Assembly (NCBI GenBank): GCA_009746045.1 | Contig: RPFO01000219.1 | Location: 344,501 to 408,500, forward strand | Direction: 5' to 3' | Source: Mesostigma viride | Lineage: Eukaryota > Streptophyta > Mesostigmatophyceae > Mesostigmatales > Mesostigmataceae | Length of the DNA: 64,000 nucleotides | Shown here: piece by piece, positions 44,367 through 56,131 of the stretch | How the letters are laid out: the number at the start of each line of letters is the position of its first letter | How positions within the stretch are numbered: position 1 is the first letter of the stretch | Notes under the pieces: model-generated | What the model was told of the DNA's origin: nothing | The model's input: the letters and a program-made list of their open reading frames with translations, nothing else | Database searches by the model: none | Position numbers and translations under genes: made by a program

Positions 44367-46335
44367 TAATTAATTAACTAATTAATTAATTAATTAATTA
44401 ATTCAACTCGTGCTCCCATTGGGGAGTCACGGAGCATTAACCCCGGCGATGGATGGACGGATGGACGGACGGACGGGCGGACGGGCGGGCGGGCGGGCGG
44501 GCGGGCGGGCGGGCGGGCGGGCGGGCAGGCGGGCGGGCGGGCGGGCGGGCGGGCGGGCGGGCGGGCGGGCGGCGGGCGGGCGGCGGGCGGGCGGGCGGGC
44601 GGGCGGGCGGGCGGGCGGGCGGCGCGGGCGGGCGGGCGGGCGGGCGGCGGGCGGGCGGCGGCGGGCGGGCGGGCGGGCGGGCGGGCGGGCGGGCGGGCGG
44701 GCGGGCGGGCGGACGGGCGGGCGGGCGGGCGGGGGCGGGCGGGCGGGCGGGCGGGCGGGCCGGCGGCCGGCGGGCGGGCGGGCGGGCGGGCGGGCGGGCG
44801 GGCGGACGGACGGACGGACGGACGGACGGACGGACGCACGGACGCACGGACGCACGGACGCACGGACGGACGGACGGACGGACGGACGCACGGACGCACG
44901 GACGCACGGACGCACGGACGCACGGACGGACGGACGGACGGACGGACGGACGGACGGACGGACGGACGGACGGACGGACGGACGGACGGACGGACGGACG
45001 GACGGACGGACGCACGGACGCACGGACGCACGGACGGACGGACGGACGGACGGACGGACGGACGGACGGACGGACGGACGGACGGACGGACGGACGGACG
45101 GACGGACGGACGGACGGACGGACGGACGGACGGACGGACGGACGGACGGACGGACGGACGGACGGACGGACGGACGGACGGACGGACGGACGGACGGACG
45201 GACGGACGGACGGACGGACGGACGGACGGACGGACGGACGGACGGACGGATGGATGGATCCATCGGGGTTAATCGAGAGTGGATGCAGTTCTCAAACTGG
45301 GCTGGGACCACTAGGTCGTACAGCAACATCTGGATGTAGTTCGTGACAGGTTTCGGCCTACCCTTTTGGGAATGCCCTTGGGGCCAGGCCAGGTCAGAAT
45401 GTGTCGCCCTGGCTGGCCAAGCCGCTGGGGGCCGGCCAGACCAAGAGCGGTGTCGACCTGGCTGGTGCGAGCAAGGTGTCCTACAAATGCTATCCTACGC
45501 TGCCTAATCTCGTCCGAAATACGAGGCATACCATGATACAAAGACTCTGATGAGGGACGCTCGGAAAACCCTACGTTAAGGACCTGTCGCAGCATCCTGT
45601 AAACCGTGCCGTTGAGCCTAGCTGCCAGTTTGGGTGAGATTGTCCACGCCTCGGCGCCATACGTGAGCACCGTGAGGACGAGGACCTTGCAGAGCATGCG
45701 CTTGCAGTGCTCGCCCAGGCCCTTCGAGCGCCAATAGGTGTTGAGCGAACGGAGCCTGGCCCAGGCCAGGCCGATGCGGGTGTCCACATCGTCTGCAGTG
45801 TCAGGAAGCCAACTCCCCAACAGTTTGAAGCGATCGCGGAACGGGACCTCCGTCCCGTCGAGGAGGCGCGGCAGCGGTGGTGTACTGGAGGCTCCAATCA
45901 CCATCGCCTCAGTTTTGACACTAATCTCCAACCCCACCGCCCGCGCCTCCAGACCAGGCCCAGACAGTCCAGCCAGGTCTGAATGTGCTTGGGGCTCGCG
46001 ATGAGGGTGGTGTCGTCCGCATAAATCAGGTCGGCAAGGCGGTAACCAGGTCTAACCCCGCCATGCTCTTTCTCGTTAAGGATGTCCAAGCCTGGCTCGA
46101 ACCCCTTAAGAGCAGTAAAGCGCGCACGTGCCCGGCGCATGACGTGATCCACGACAATAATGAACAGGTATCGGGGGACAGGACACAACCTTGCCACACC
46201 CCGTGGTGCAGCGGGAATGGTGTCCGTGGTGCACCCCGAGTAGGTGGCAGTTTACCCCCAACGGCCGCAACTTACACGCCTACAGGCTGTCGCCTAAAAT
46301 ATGAAGTGAGACAACTATGCCTGGACATTGAATTG
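44367..46335 (-). mobile_element. LINE reverse transcriptase, C-terminal half (decayed)
   Basis: On the minus strand the RT core appears in three frames. GVWQGCVLSP is near 46190-46222. DLIYADDTTLIAS carries the catalytic YADD at 46012-46023. The C-terminal region runs 45937-45311, with FKLLGSWLPDTADDVDTRIG, VLTVLTYGAEAWTI and YRMLRQVLNV. At least two frameshifts separate them, so the copy is dead. The 3' UTR holds about 800 bp of GGCG/GGAC repeats. The element ends with a CTCCCATTGGGGAG hairpin (44413-44426) and a TTAA-rich tail. Confidence 0.8.
44447..45265 (-). repeat. (GGCG)n/(GGAC)n block inside the LINE 3' UTR
   Basis: About 350 bp of GGCG gives way to GGAC with CGCA-containing pairs, then pure GGAC and finally GGAT. 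It is flanked by inverted ATTAACCCC-GATGG (44437-44455) and CCATCGGGGTTAAT (45259-45272). On the element's sense strand it is C/T-rich. Confidence 0.97.
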
Positions 46336-46339
46336 AATT

Positions 46340-47310
46340 GTAACACAACTCCGTTGGGAGTAGATGTAGCACATAGCCCTTGAGAGGGGGCATATGGCCT
46401 ATCATACATCCTAAGCTACTTCCTGCAAGGGTGGGGATGTAAAGGACCCTTGCTCTAGGTGCACCAGGGCACTTGCATCCCCATGATCATCAAGCTATGC
46501 CCAGCGAAGGGGGAGCCTGTCATGGGGGGGAAGATCAGCATAGCTATACAAAGAAGCTAGGGCATGGCGTCTCAGCAGAGAGTTACTCCCTGCATAGGCA
46601 CAACAGAACTAAATAAAGCTGGGCATCATCTGGGGTGTGGCTCATCATAGGCACACATGTACATGATTAAGTAAAGCGCGTGGCTTAGCTGGGATAGTGC
46701 CTCTAGGAGGCGTACATGTACATGGCCACCGTCTATCTATTCTACACTACTACTGCTGTATTCCCCTAAGCTGGGGCGTCTGGAGTCGCTGGGGCCGCGG
46801 GGGGGGGGGGGTCGCCTGCCAGGGCTTATGGCCGACGTAGATGGCCGCCCCCTTCCAGTACACCGGCTGCCCCGCCTTGGTCTGCCGGAGCTGGAGGTAG
46901 GTCGGCCATAGCTCCCGTCGCCGTTGTTGCTGCGCCAGGGTCAAGTCGTCATCAAGGGTGAAGAGAGTCTTCTCGAGCCGCTTGCGGCGTCTGAGAAAAG
47001 AAATCTTGTCCGCCGGGGTCTTAAAGGTGAGAAGGAGCGGAAGCGGCCCTGCCTTACCCCGCGCGCGGGGAAGGCGGTGGGCGGCCAGCTCGATCTCACC
47101 GTTAAGGCCCATGCGACCAAGGATTTCTCTCTCAAACGCACGCAAAAGCTTCTCGGAATTCTCACCTTCCTCCATCTTGAAGTTCTTGACAATGACGTTG
47201 AGGCTGCGCTTGGCGAGCTCGGCCTCCTCGCGAAGGTCAAGCGTCTGCCGTTGAAGCTGGGCTGCGACGGCGGAGGTGGTGGAGGTGGTATGTTGGCCTG
47301 GACATATTAA
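46340..47310 (-). mobile_element. ORF1-only LINE-derived element
   Basis: Minus strand: ORF1 from about 47310 reads LDLREEAELAKRSLNVIVKN, FEREILGRMGLNGEI, HRLPRARGKAGPLPLLLTF, FTLDDDLTLAQQQRRRELWP and YWKGAAIYVGHKPWQ without an obvious break for about 170 codons, with a stop near 46750. The 3' UTR (46740-46340) ends in the hairpin CTCCGTTGGGAG (46349-46360). It is the best-preserved ORF1 in the window. No ORF2 follows, so movement would need another element's reverse transcriptase. Confidence 0.75.
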
Positions 47311-47327
47311 ACTGGTATTCATTAATT

Positions 47328-47626
47328 ATCCATTCCATCCCATGTTCCCCTCCCACTGAGGACTTATGCTCACGTGACCCAGTCACGTGATTTAATTAAT
47401 TAATCTAGGTCCTAGTTACAGGGTTGTGGGCACCACGGCCCGAATCGCTATGAATGCCATACCCGGTCACACGCGGAGCCCCCACAGACTTGGGGGTGGT
47501 CTCCTTCATCACTACTTGCCATCTATCCTTGCGTAACATCTGCCTCCTTTAAATTAATTAAATAGACACGTGACTGCGTCATGTGCATAAGTCGTCAGTG
47601 GGAGGGGAACATGGGATGGAATGGAT
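47328..47626. mobile_element. ~300-bp TIR (MITE-like) element
   Basis: A 32-bp perfect inverted repeat, starting ATCCATTCCATCCCATGTTC at 47328 with its complement at 47595-47626, extends imperfectly to about 70 bp. It contains a core (47402-47548) that is repeated directly just outside at 47635-47786. No coding potential beyond about 45 codons in the core. Confidence 0.7.
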
Positions 47627-47786
47627 GGTGTAAGCTATCTAGGTCCTAGTTACAGGGTTGCGGGCACCACGGTCCGAATCGCTATGAATGCCATACGCGG
47701 TCACACGCGGAGCCCCCACAGATTTGGGGGTGGTCTCCTCCTTCATCACTACTTGCCATCTATCCTTGCGTACCATATGCCTCCAT
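47402..47786. repeat. ~147-bp direct repeat, one copy inside and one outside the TIR element
   Basis: TCTAGGTCCTAGTTACAGGG through CCATCTATCCTTGCGTA occurs at 47402-47548 and 47635-47786 with a few substitutions. It suggests the inverted-repeat element inserted next to, or captured, this unit. Confidence 0.85.
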
Positions 47787-48017
47787 ATTACATACTGCCT
47801 CCATACATAAACTAGTATATTAAAAACCATAGGCCCCTCAGGCGGGATATGTGTTACATATCCTCCACCCCACGGAGGTATCAGTATGTTCTTAATTAAA
47901 TGAGACAGGGAGATCAAACTGAAAATAAAGCTAGTTGCAACCAACTCGGCACTGCCGACCAATCATTTGGGAGGACGGTTGCCAAAGCCAGCCGGCGGCC
48001 CACCCATGAGCCGGCCG

Positions 48018-48047
48018 GGGCGGGGGGGGGGGGGGGGGGCGGGGGGA
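48018..48047 (+). other. G-run, potential G-quadruplex
   Basis: Thirty bases, nearly all G with two interrupting C, in a very GC-rich stretch (48000-48180) with CCGG repeats. No gene assigned. Confidence 0.5.
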
Positions 48048-48369
48048 GTAGCCGACGGAGCCAGCCGTGCTGCGTCTGCCATTTGGCCGGCGGGCTCAGT
48101 GAGCGCCCGCCCCGGCCGTTGACGTGTCCGGCCGGCCGGCCGGCGGCCGGGCTGCCGCCGAATGCCCGGGTGCGGAGGGCTGAAACCGCGGCCCGCTGTC
48201 AGAAGTAGTGTAATTCCATTTGCGCAAGGCCTCTCAGTCTGCGGTCATACAGTACAGTACTGTACAGTACCTCATTCTGTACCTCGTTTTCCTTGCGTGG
48301 CTGGTGAGGCCAGGACTGGTGTCGCCTTTTTGTGCCAAAGTACGCTGCCGCTGTCCGCACATCAGATCA

Positions 48370-48919
48370 GGCGGAGCCAATTTTCGGAAGAACCGTTAGG
48401 TTCGCCAGAATTGGCGAAGCTTATAAGGCCGTACACGTGAGAAAACATAGGAATAGGCAAGGAATAGGGGATGAAAATCCGTCAATCCATCCATCCATCC
48501 ATCCATCCATCCATCCATCCATCCATCCATCCATCCATCCATCCATCCATCCATCCATCCATCCATCCATCCATCCATCCATCCATCCATCCATCCATCC
48601 ATCCATCCATCCATCCATCCATCCATCCATCCATCCATCCATCCATCCATCCATCCATCCATCCATCCATCCATCCATCCATCCATCCATCCATCCATCC
48701 GGCCATCCATCCATCCATCCATCCATCCATCCATCCATCCATCCATCCATCCATCCATCCATCCATCCATCCATCCATCCATCCATCCATCCATCCATCC
48801 ATCCATCCATCCATCCATCCATCCCGCATCCATCCATACACTTACATGAGTTACATCCACCGAATTTGTCCCGAATTTGCAAGCATAAGGGTGAGGTTCT
48901 TCCGAAAATTGGCTCCGCC
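48370..48919. mobile_element. 550-bp inverted-repeat element enclosing an (ATCC)n tract
   Basis: A perfect 25-bp terminal inverted repeat (48370-48394, starting GGCGGAGCCAATTTTCGGAA; complement at 48895-48919) brackets a 345-bp ATCC microsatellite. An inner palindrome TTCGCC-AGAATT-GGCGAA is at 48411-48428. No clear target duplication. Most ORFs here come from the tetramer. Confidence 0.75.
48481..48825. repeat. (ATCC)n microsatellite, ~86 copies
   Basis: Almost uninterrupted; one GGCC variant near 48701. Confidence 0.99.
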
Positions 48920-50306
48920 GTAGAGTTTCAACGGGCGAGTTGCAAACACGCACGCACACACTCGCTCTACAGACACGGTACACAGCGTCTTGTCTCTAAA
49001 TCTGCCCGCAAATATCCAAGGACTACATGTACATAGACCCGAAGATTTTTTTTTTTTGAGACTACTTTTTGTTCCACCGCGCCACAGGCACTACGCCGCC
49101 CCCGCCCACCTCCGGTGGCTTGCGCCACCTTTACCCCAGTCAACCCGTCGCCCCTCGCGCCAACTCGTCGGGGTTGGGGACAAAGCCTCCACCATCCGAC
49201 GGCCCCAATCCCTCGCGTCGCGTCTATGTGGTTCCGTAGTTTGCTTGTTTTGTATTGGTTGTTTATGTGTAGTATTTTGTAGTATTTTGGACGGACGACC
49301 CGAGCCGCTAACTTAGCGGGTTTATCGCGGCCGTTGGATCCATCATCGGACGCTCCGGCAGATTGTCGGAGGCTAACGTTTTAACTTTTTTCATTTTGCC
49401 TTCGTAGGTTGGCTGCTTGGCATCTCCGTTACCGTCACGAACCGGCCCACATCGCTGCCCGCATTTTTTTTGAGACTATATATTCCTGGGTAAGTGGGTA
49501 TTTATATTTTTCCGGTGAAATTGGTATTTTTTTTTTTTTGAGACTATATATTGATAGGACTTTCATCCTAGCGGCCAGGCAACACCGGAGGGCGGAACCA
49601 GCCAACGACCGCCTTCGCATGCCGCTTTTCAGTCCTTTCACACGTGGTCTATTCCGTTAAGACGCTGAATTCGGTTCGATCAGCGCTTTACAGTGACTGA
49701 CAGATGCCGAGAATCCTTTTCTGTTGTTCAGTAACGGAGAGGGGAAGATCCACAGATACGGACATCCAGGATTTGAGGTGCTGGTTTGGAGACGCGTATC
49801 CCGTACGTCCAAACCCTAGACCTGTAGAAGGCTGGCAGACGACAGCTTTTCGCAGGGAATCTCCGCGCTGTCACAGATGTTACCCCCAAATCACTCCAAT
49901 GACTACACAGTATCCTTCCCTTGGCAGTATGGACCGCTTTTGACGACCGAGGATCAAAATGTCGCCTCCCGTAAGCCCATTTTTTGTAGGTTACAACAAA
50001 AGACTCCCGGGCTCCAGCCCCTCGCTTGGAATAAATATCCGGATAAATATCCACCTCGAGAACACCGCTTGGGCGGGGCTTCAAGGGATACTTCGCTTCC
50101 AGCAAGGCAAGACCGAGGTCATGCGTTCTGCTGTTGTCAGCGGCCCGGTCGCTTTAACCCCCGCCTCCATACCACGATTACCAGGCTCTTGAGATACCAG
50201 GCTCCTGAGAAACCTCCGAGCTCGGCCTCCCCGTGTATTTGACGCTGGGCTGTTTTGGCGAGCAAGGGGCTTCCTGTTCCTGCAAGTTCGTCGTGCCTGC
50301 CACTCG
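48920..50306. other. region upstream of the lactonase gene
   Basis: It probably holds the promoter and 5' part of the lactonase gene, but no exon could be fixed. Three T-runs followed by GAGACTA occur at 49045-49064, 49462-49482 and 49526-49552. Open frames (49704-49943 and 49877-50242) have no family features. Confidence 0.4.
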
Positions 50307-53300
50307 ATGGGCTGCATGGACAGAAACCGTTGCCATGAGTCCGAAGGCGAGGTCGCTGTTCTGAATCCAGCAGAGAGCATCTACGGGGCTGAATACTCTC
50401 ATCGTGACAAGGCGAATTCGCTAGGCCGCGAGGGTTATTGCCCAAATACCCAAAACCTCACGGATTCCGTAACGTTCTTGAATAGCGTCGTGACCTCTCA
50501 GTTGGCGAATGGGAGGAAACATGCCGACGCCGATGTGCGGGATTCCCTTTTTTTCGTTTCGTCTTATACGGATATTAACGTACTAGCACACCGGCCGAAA
50601 GGCGAGAATGGCGACGGGATTACGATGTTCTGCTTCAATTCCACGACCGGGGAATTGACCCGGATCGGAACTTGCCCCTTGGAGCCGAACCCGGCGTTTA
50701 TCATGAGGCATCCCACCAGAAAAGACGTGTTGTATGCCACCACGGAGTGCATCGATCGCCAGGGTGAAGTGGTTACGCTGGAGATGCGGTCGCCCGCGAG
50801 TTTGTCTGTAGTCGCTCGGCAGCCTGCGGTATGTTCGCGGGCTCTCGAATGCCTAAACGAGCTCCCTGACGCAGTCCTCATTTCCCTAGTTCCCTCTCAG
50901 AAGGGGATACGCGTTGTGTTGAGAATATGAATTCGTTAGGTTGCAAGAGGCAATGCAGCGGTAATGCCCGGATCGGTGGCTGGCTGTGGTATAAGCTATG
51001 CCTTGGCGGGGGCTCGAGCACGGCAGATTGGACTGTTGTAAACCCTGAGGGGAGGAGTGTTACTGTAACTTCGTTCCATATATTTCGGGGATAAGCATGT
51101 ATGTTTCGAGCCATAATTAATGCCCATGGCCTGAAAAGTTATACACTCAGTAAAAAACACCCTGCTTTCCTTGCAGTTGAGCCTGTTGTCGAGCCAACAT
51201 GCTCCTTTGCCTGTAAATTCATAACCGATGTATCTCATCTTCCCTGCTCTCCCTGTAACTAAACCTGGAATGACATGGCTCCAACCCCGCCCTGCTGACC
51301 CTGCCATAATGTTGCCACAACTTGGCCACGACCCTGCCCCTACTGCAACATGACCCCTGATGACCCCCAGGGCGGCAAGTCCACCTGCTACATCACCATC
51401 CCCGAGAACTCAAAGCACATGCTGGCGGTCAACTACTGGGACGCTCGCGTGACCAGTCTCCCCTTTGACGCCAAGTGCGGCACGATCGCGTCGGTGCATG
51501 ACACCAACGTGCAGCCCGGCGCCGAGTATGTGGACAGCACCAACCCGGACTGGCAGGTAGGAGTTTTATATGCTCATTAGGTGTGACTATAAGTTCCCAA
51601 GTAGCAATAAGCAGTGGATGCTAGCATACACAGAGCCTAGCAGACCATTTGGTGCATGTCTACTTACTATTTCTCTCCATGCCGCAGGAAAGCGTGTGTA
51701 GCCTGGCGTCCACAACATCAGCGTTGGTTTTCCATCTCCCATTTCATTCCATGGACCACCATAGAACACATAGACCACAAAAAGGTGTAGGTGAACGAGG
51801 CTATGCCTCAAGAGGCAGGCTTGATGGGATACTGATGATGCAAAGCCACATATGTCAGGCCTGTGCTGGTTGTATCTTTTTTGGGGTGGCGATATCTCTC
51901 CATCTTGATGTCCGTACGTCGTCCTGTGCACGTCCATGCGTGGTGCCCATTTTGTTTTGTGCCATTTTTCTGGTGATTTATGCTCTTTCGTGCTTGCACA
52001 TGTGCTGGCTAGTACTCCCCCCTTTGCAAATGCCGCACGCGTGCTCGCTCGTTGGAAATGTGGCGGCTGGTCCTCCCCTTCAGGCACAAGTGCTATGCAT
52101 CGCATGTTGGGTGCCAACTCAATGAACATGGCTATGGGGTCATTGTGCTGACATGATATCGTGGACTTGGTCTCGTTCCTTTCTTCTCCCATCCGTTTGT
52201 GGGTTGCTGCCCCCCCCCGATGCCGTTGCGCGCAGGAGCACTGGCAGTTCCGCCAGCGCTGGCCCCACACCCACTGCATCGTGACCGAGCCGTTCACCAA
52301 GCGGCTGCACTTTGTGACAGATCTCGGGCAGGACAAGGTGTTCTACTACGAGTTGTGTGGTACAAAGGACCCGATGAGAAAAATACGCTGTGTCATGTTG
52401 TGTTTGTCTTAAGCGGCTGCATATTTTGGGGACCGGCCTTTTTATCTACGACCTTGGTGGGGAGTACAAACTGCAAGATAATGCTGTTAAATTGGTCGAG
52501 ATTGAGGTCAAGAAGTGGAAGGAAGTTGAACGCAAGTCGTATGTTTTGCATAGACAAAAGTTAACATCAAGCAACCAGTGCAGGCCTGAATTCTGGATGT
52601 GTATCAATTTTGTAGTCAGTGAATGGTGTCTGCCCTCCCCTGATTTTCTGCTTCTCCTCCCCCCTCCATATGTGCACCCGCCGTGCATGTTCAAAGCAAG
52701 TCTGGACTGTCAGGTCAGCCAGTATCCTTGCCGTAGGGTGCCTTGCCAGCGTTGTTTTGCACCGCTGGGTGTGCCCTATCACCGGTCTTTTGATTGCCCT
52801 TTTCCACATCAGCTCCGCTCTCTCCCTTTGCCTCCTTTGCCTCCTTTGCCCCCTCTGCCTTTTGCCCCCTTTTGCCCCCTTTTGCCCCCTTGACCGTATT
52901 CACATCAGCACCCTATACGTCTCTGCGCTTGTAGTTCCACCCTGTCCACCCTGTCCACCCTATCCACCCTATCCACCCTATCCACCCTATCCACCCTATC
53001 CACCCTATCCACCCTATCCACCCTATCCACCCTATCCACCCTATCCACCCTATCCACCCTATCCACCCTATCCACCCTATCCACCCTATCCACCCTATCC
53101 ACCCTATCCACCCTATCCACCCTATCCACCCTATCCACCCTATCCACCCTATCCACCCTATCCACCCTATCCACCCTATCCACCCTATCCACCCTATCCA
53201 CCCTATCCACCCTATCCACCCTATCCACCCTATCCACCCTATCCACCCTATCCACCCTATCCACCCTATCCACCCTATCCACCCTATCCACCCTATCCAC

Positions 53301-56096
53301 CCTATCCACCCTATCCACCCTATCCACCCTATCCACCCTATCCACCCTATCCACCCTATCCACCCTATCCACCCTATCCACCCTATCCACCCTATCCACC
53401 CTATCCACCCTATCCACCCTATCCACCCTATCCACCCTATCCACCCTATCCACCCTATCCACCCTATCCACCCTATCCACCCTATCCACCCTATCCACCC
53501 TATCCACCCTATCCACCCTATCCACCCTATCCACCCTATCCACCCTATCCACCCTATCCACCCTATCCACCCTATCCACCCTATCCACCCTATCCACCCT
53601 ATCCACCCTATCCACCCTATCCACCCTATCCACCCTATCCACCCTATCCACCCTATCCACCCTATCCACCCTATCCACCCTATCCACCCTATCCACCCTA
53701 TCCACCCTATCCACCCTATCCACCCTATCCACCCTATCCACCCTATCCACCCTATCCACCCTATCCACCCTATCCACCCTATCCACCCTATCCACCCTAT
53801 CCACCCTATCCACCCTATCCACCCTATCCACCCTATCCACCCTATCCACCCTATCCACCCTATCCACCCTGTCCACCCTGTCCACCCTATCCACCCTGTC
53901 CACCCTATCCACCCTATCCACCCTATCCACCCTATCCACCCTATCCACCCTATCCACCCTATCCACCCTATCCACCCTATCCACCCTATCCACCCTATCC
54001 ACCCTGTCCACCCTATCCACCCTATCCACCCTGTCCACCCTATCCACCCTATCCACCCTATCCACCCTATCCACCCTATCCACCCTATCCACCCTATCCA
54101 CCCTATCCACCCTATCCACCCTATCCACCCTATCCACCCTATCCACCCTATCCACCCTATCCACCCTATCCACCCTATCCACCCTATCCACCCTATCCAC
54201 CCTATCCACCCTATCCACCCTATCCACCCTATCCACCCTATCCACCCTATCCACCCTATCCACCCTATCCACCCTGTCCACCCTGTCCACCCTGTCCACC
54301 CTGTCCACCCTGTCCACCCTGTCCACCCTATCCACCCTATCCACCCTATCCACCCTATCCACCCTATCCACCCTATCCACCCTATCCACCCTATCCACCC
54401 TATCCACCCTATCCACCCTATCCACCCTATCCACCCTATCCACCCTATCCACCCTATCCACCCTATCCACCCTATCCACCCTATCCACCCTATCCACCCT
54501 ATCCACCCTATCCACCCTATCCACCCTATCCACCCTATCCACCCTATCCACCCTATCCACCCTATCCACCCTATCCAACCTATCCAACCTATCCAACCTA
54601 TCCACCCTATCCAACCTATCCAACCTATCCAACCTATCCACCCTATCCACCCTATCCACCCTATCCACCCTATCCACCCTATCCACCCTATCCACCCTAT
54701 CCACCCTATCCACCCTATCCACCCTATCCACCCTATCCACCCTATCCACCCTATCCACCCTATCCACCCTATCCACCCTATCCACCCTATCCACCCTATC
54801 CACCCTATCCACCCTATCCACCCTATCCACCCTATCCACCCTATCCACCCTATCCACCCTGTCCACCCTATCCACCCTATCCACCCTATCCACCCTATCC
54901 ACCCTATCCACCCTGTCCACCCTATCCACCCTGTCCACCCTATCCACCCTATCCACCCTATCCACCCTATCCACCCTATCCACCCTATCCACCCTATCCA
55001 CCCTATCCACCCTATCCACCCTATCCACCCTATCCACCCTATCCACCCTATCCACCCTATCCACCCTATCCACCCTATCCACCCTATCCACCCTGTCCAC
55101 CCTATCCACCCTATCCACCCTATCCACCCTATCCACCCTATCCACCCTATCCACCCTATCCACCCTATCCAACCTATCCAACCTATCCACCCTATCCAAC
55201 CTATCCACCCTATCCACCCCTAATCACCCTGTTTCCCCCTGTTCCCGATTCTCCCTGCCTCCCCGCAGCTCAAGGAGTCTGGCCAGCTGGTTGGCCGCGG
55301 CCACGTCGACCTCCCCAAGGGCAAGGGCCCGCGCCACCTGCTCTTCCACCCAACGCTGCCCGCCGCCTACTGCGACAACGAGCTGGACTCCACGGTGACC
55401 ATGTTCCGCTACAATCCCAAGCCAGGCCTGGCCGGGTCGGGCGCCACGTCGTCAGCCTCCGTCAAGTCCGGTGCACCCGCCGGCACTGCGGAATCCCTCG
55501 AGTATTTCTCCGAGGACGCGTCGGTCTCTGGGTCCATCCTGGAGTCGCGTCAGAACCTCTCGTCGCTCCCTGCAGAGTTCCAGGGTCGCACGGTCATCCA
55601 CCCGAACGGGGTTTGGAAAGCGGCGAGCCACAGCAGTGAGATCCGGCTCCACCCGTCGGGCAAGTTCCTGTATGTGGGCAACCGCGGGCACGACTCGCTG
55701 GCGGTGTACGCAATTGACCAGACGGATGGGTCCCTGTCGGTCGTCCAGATAGCTGCCTCGGGCGGGCGCACGCCCCGTAATTTTAACTTCGATGTCACCG
55801 GCCGGTGGATGGTGGTCGGGAACCAGGACTCGAACAATCTGACCGTGTTTGCGATCGACCAAGACACAGGGGCGCTGCGCCAGGAGGGGTCCCAGGTGCC
55901 TCTCCCGATGCCCAACTTCGTGTACGCGCTGCCACTGAGCGATTATTTCTCGGACGGCGACGCAGGCGATGGTGAGGGTGGGGAGAGGCTCGTCCCGGCG
56001 GCCGCGCAGGCCGAGGCGTGTGGTGCGGGGGCGTGTGCAGACATCGAGGGTGTTGAGGAGGCGAAGGAGGCAGCGATTGCGGAGCCTAGCAGCTAA
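50307..56096 (+). CDS. lactonase, seven-bladed beta-propeller family (6-phosphogluconolactonase-like)
   Basis: Exons 50307-50828, 51371-51556, 52236-52352 and 55269-56096 (TAA) give about 550 aa. The propeller pattern is clear: SLFFVSSYTDINVLAHRPKG, ITMFCFNSTTGELTRIG, LYATTECIDRQGEVVTLEM, GGKSTCYITIPENSKHMLAV, HTHCIVTEPFTKRLHFVTDL with GQDKVFYYE, LPKGKGPRHLLFHP, FLYVGNRGHDSLAVYAID, GRTPRNFNFDVTGRWMVVGN and NLTVFAIDQDTGAL. This is the YbhE/Pgl lactonase family; members hydrolyse 6-phosphogluconolactone or cyclise muconate, so the substrate is inferred. Family members are usually 330-400 aa; the first 85 residues here and an acidic tail after about residue 500 are extra. The true start may lie upstream. 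Exon 3 should end at TACGAG (52352), but TTGTGT follows instead of GT. Confidence 0.85.
52937..55219 (+). repeat. 9-bp minisatellite CCACCCTAT, ~253 copies
   Basis: About 2.28 kb of nearly perfect nonamers inside the third intron of the lactonase gene, ending about 45 nt before the acceptor. Variants CCACCCTGT (clusters near 53865-53895, 54005-54035, 54270-54325 and 54860-54935) and CCAACCTAT (54575-54635 and 55168-55205) mark blocks. Every frame on both strands is open through it, so the 1,006- and 770-codon ORFs are artefacts. Confidence 0.99.
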
Positions 56097-56126
56097 TCTA
56101 GGAAGCGACAGGGGAAGGACAGGGAA

Positions 56127-56131
56127 TGTAA
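56127..56131 (+). terminator. TGTAA polyadenylation signal of the lactonase gene
   Basis: TGTAA begins 31 nt after the TAA at 56094-56096. A T-rich stretch follows. Confidence 0.5.

Noticed and set aside
44390-45346. RTDGRTDG/RPSVRPSV repeat ORFs
   Set aside because: They are artefacts of GGAC/GGCG repeats in a LINE 3' UTR.
52619-55639. 1,006-codon plus-strand ORF and 770-codon minus-strand ORF across the nonamer array
   Set aside because: A 9-bp repeat without stops is open in every frame. The conserved lactonase coding frame downstream is a different one, and homology places the array in an intron.
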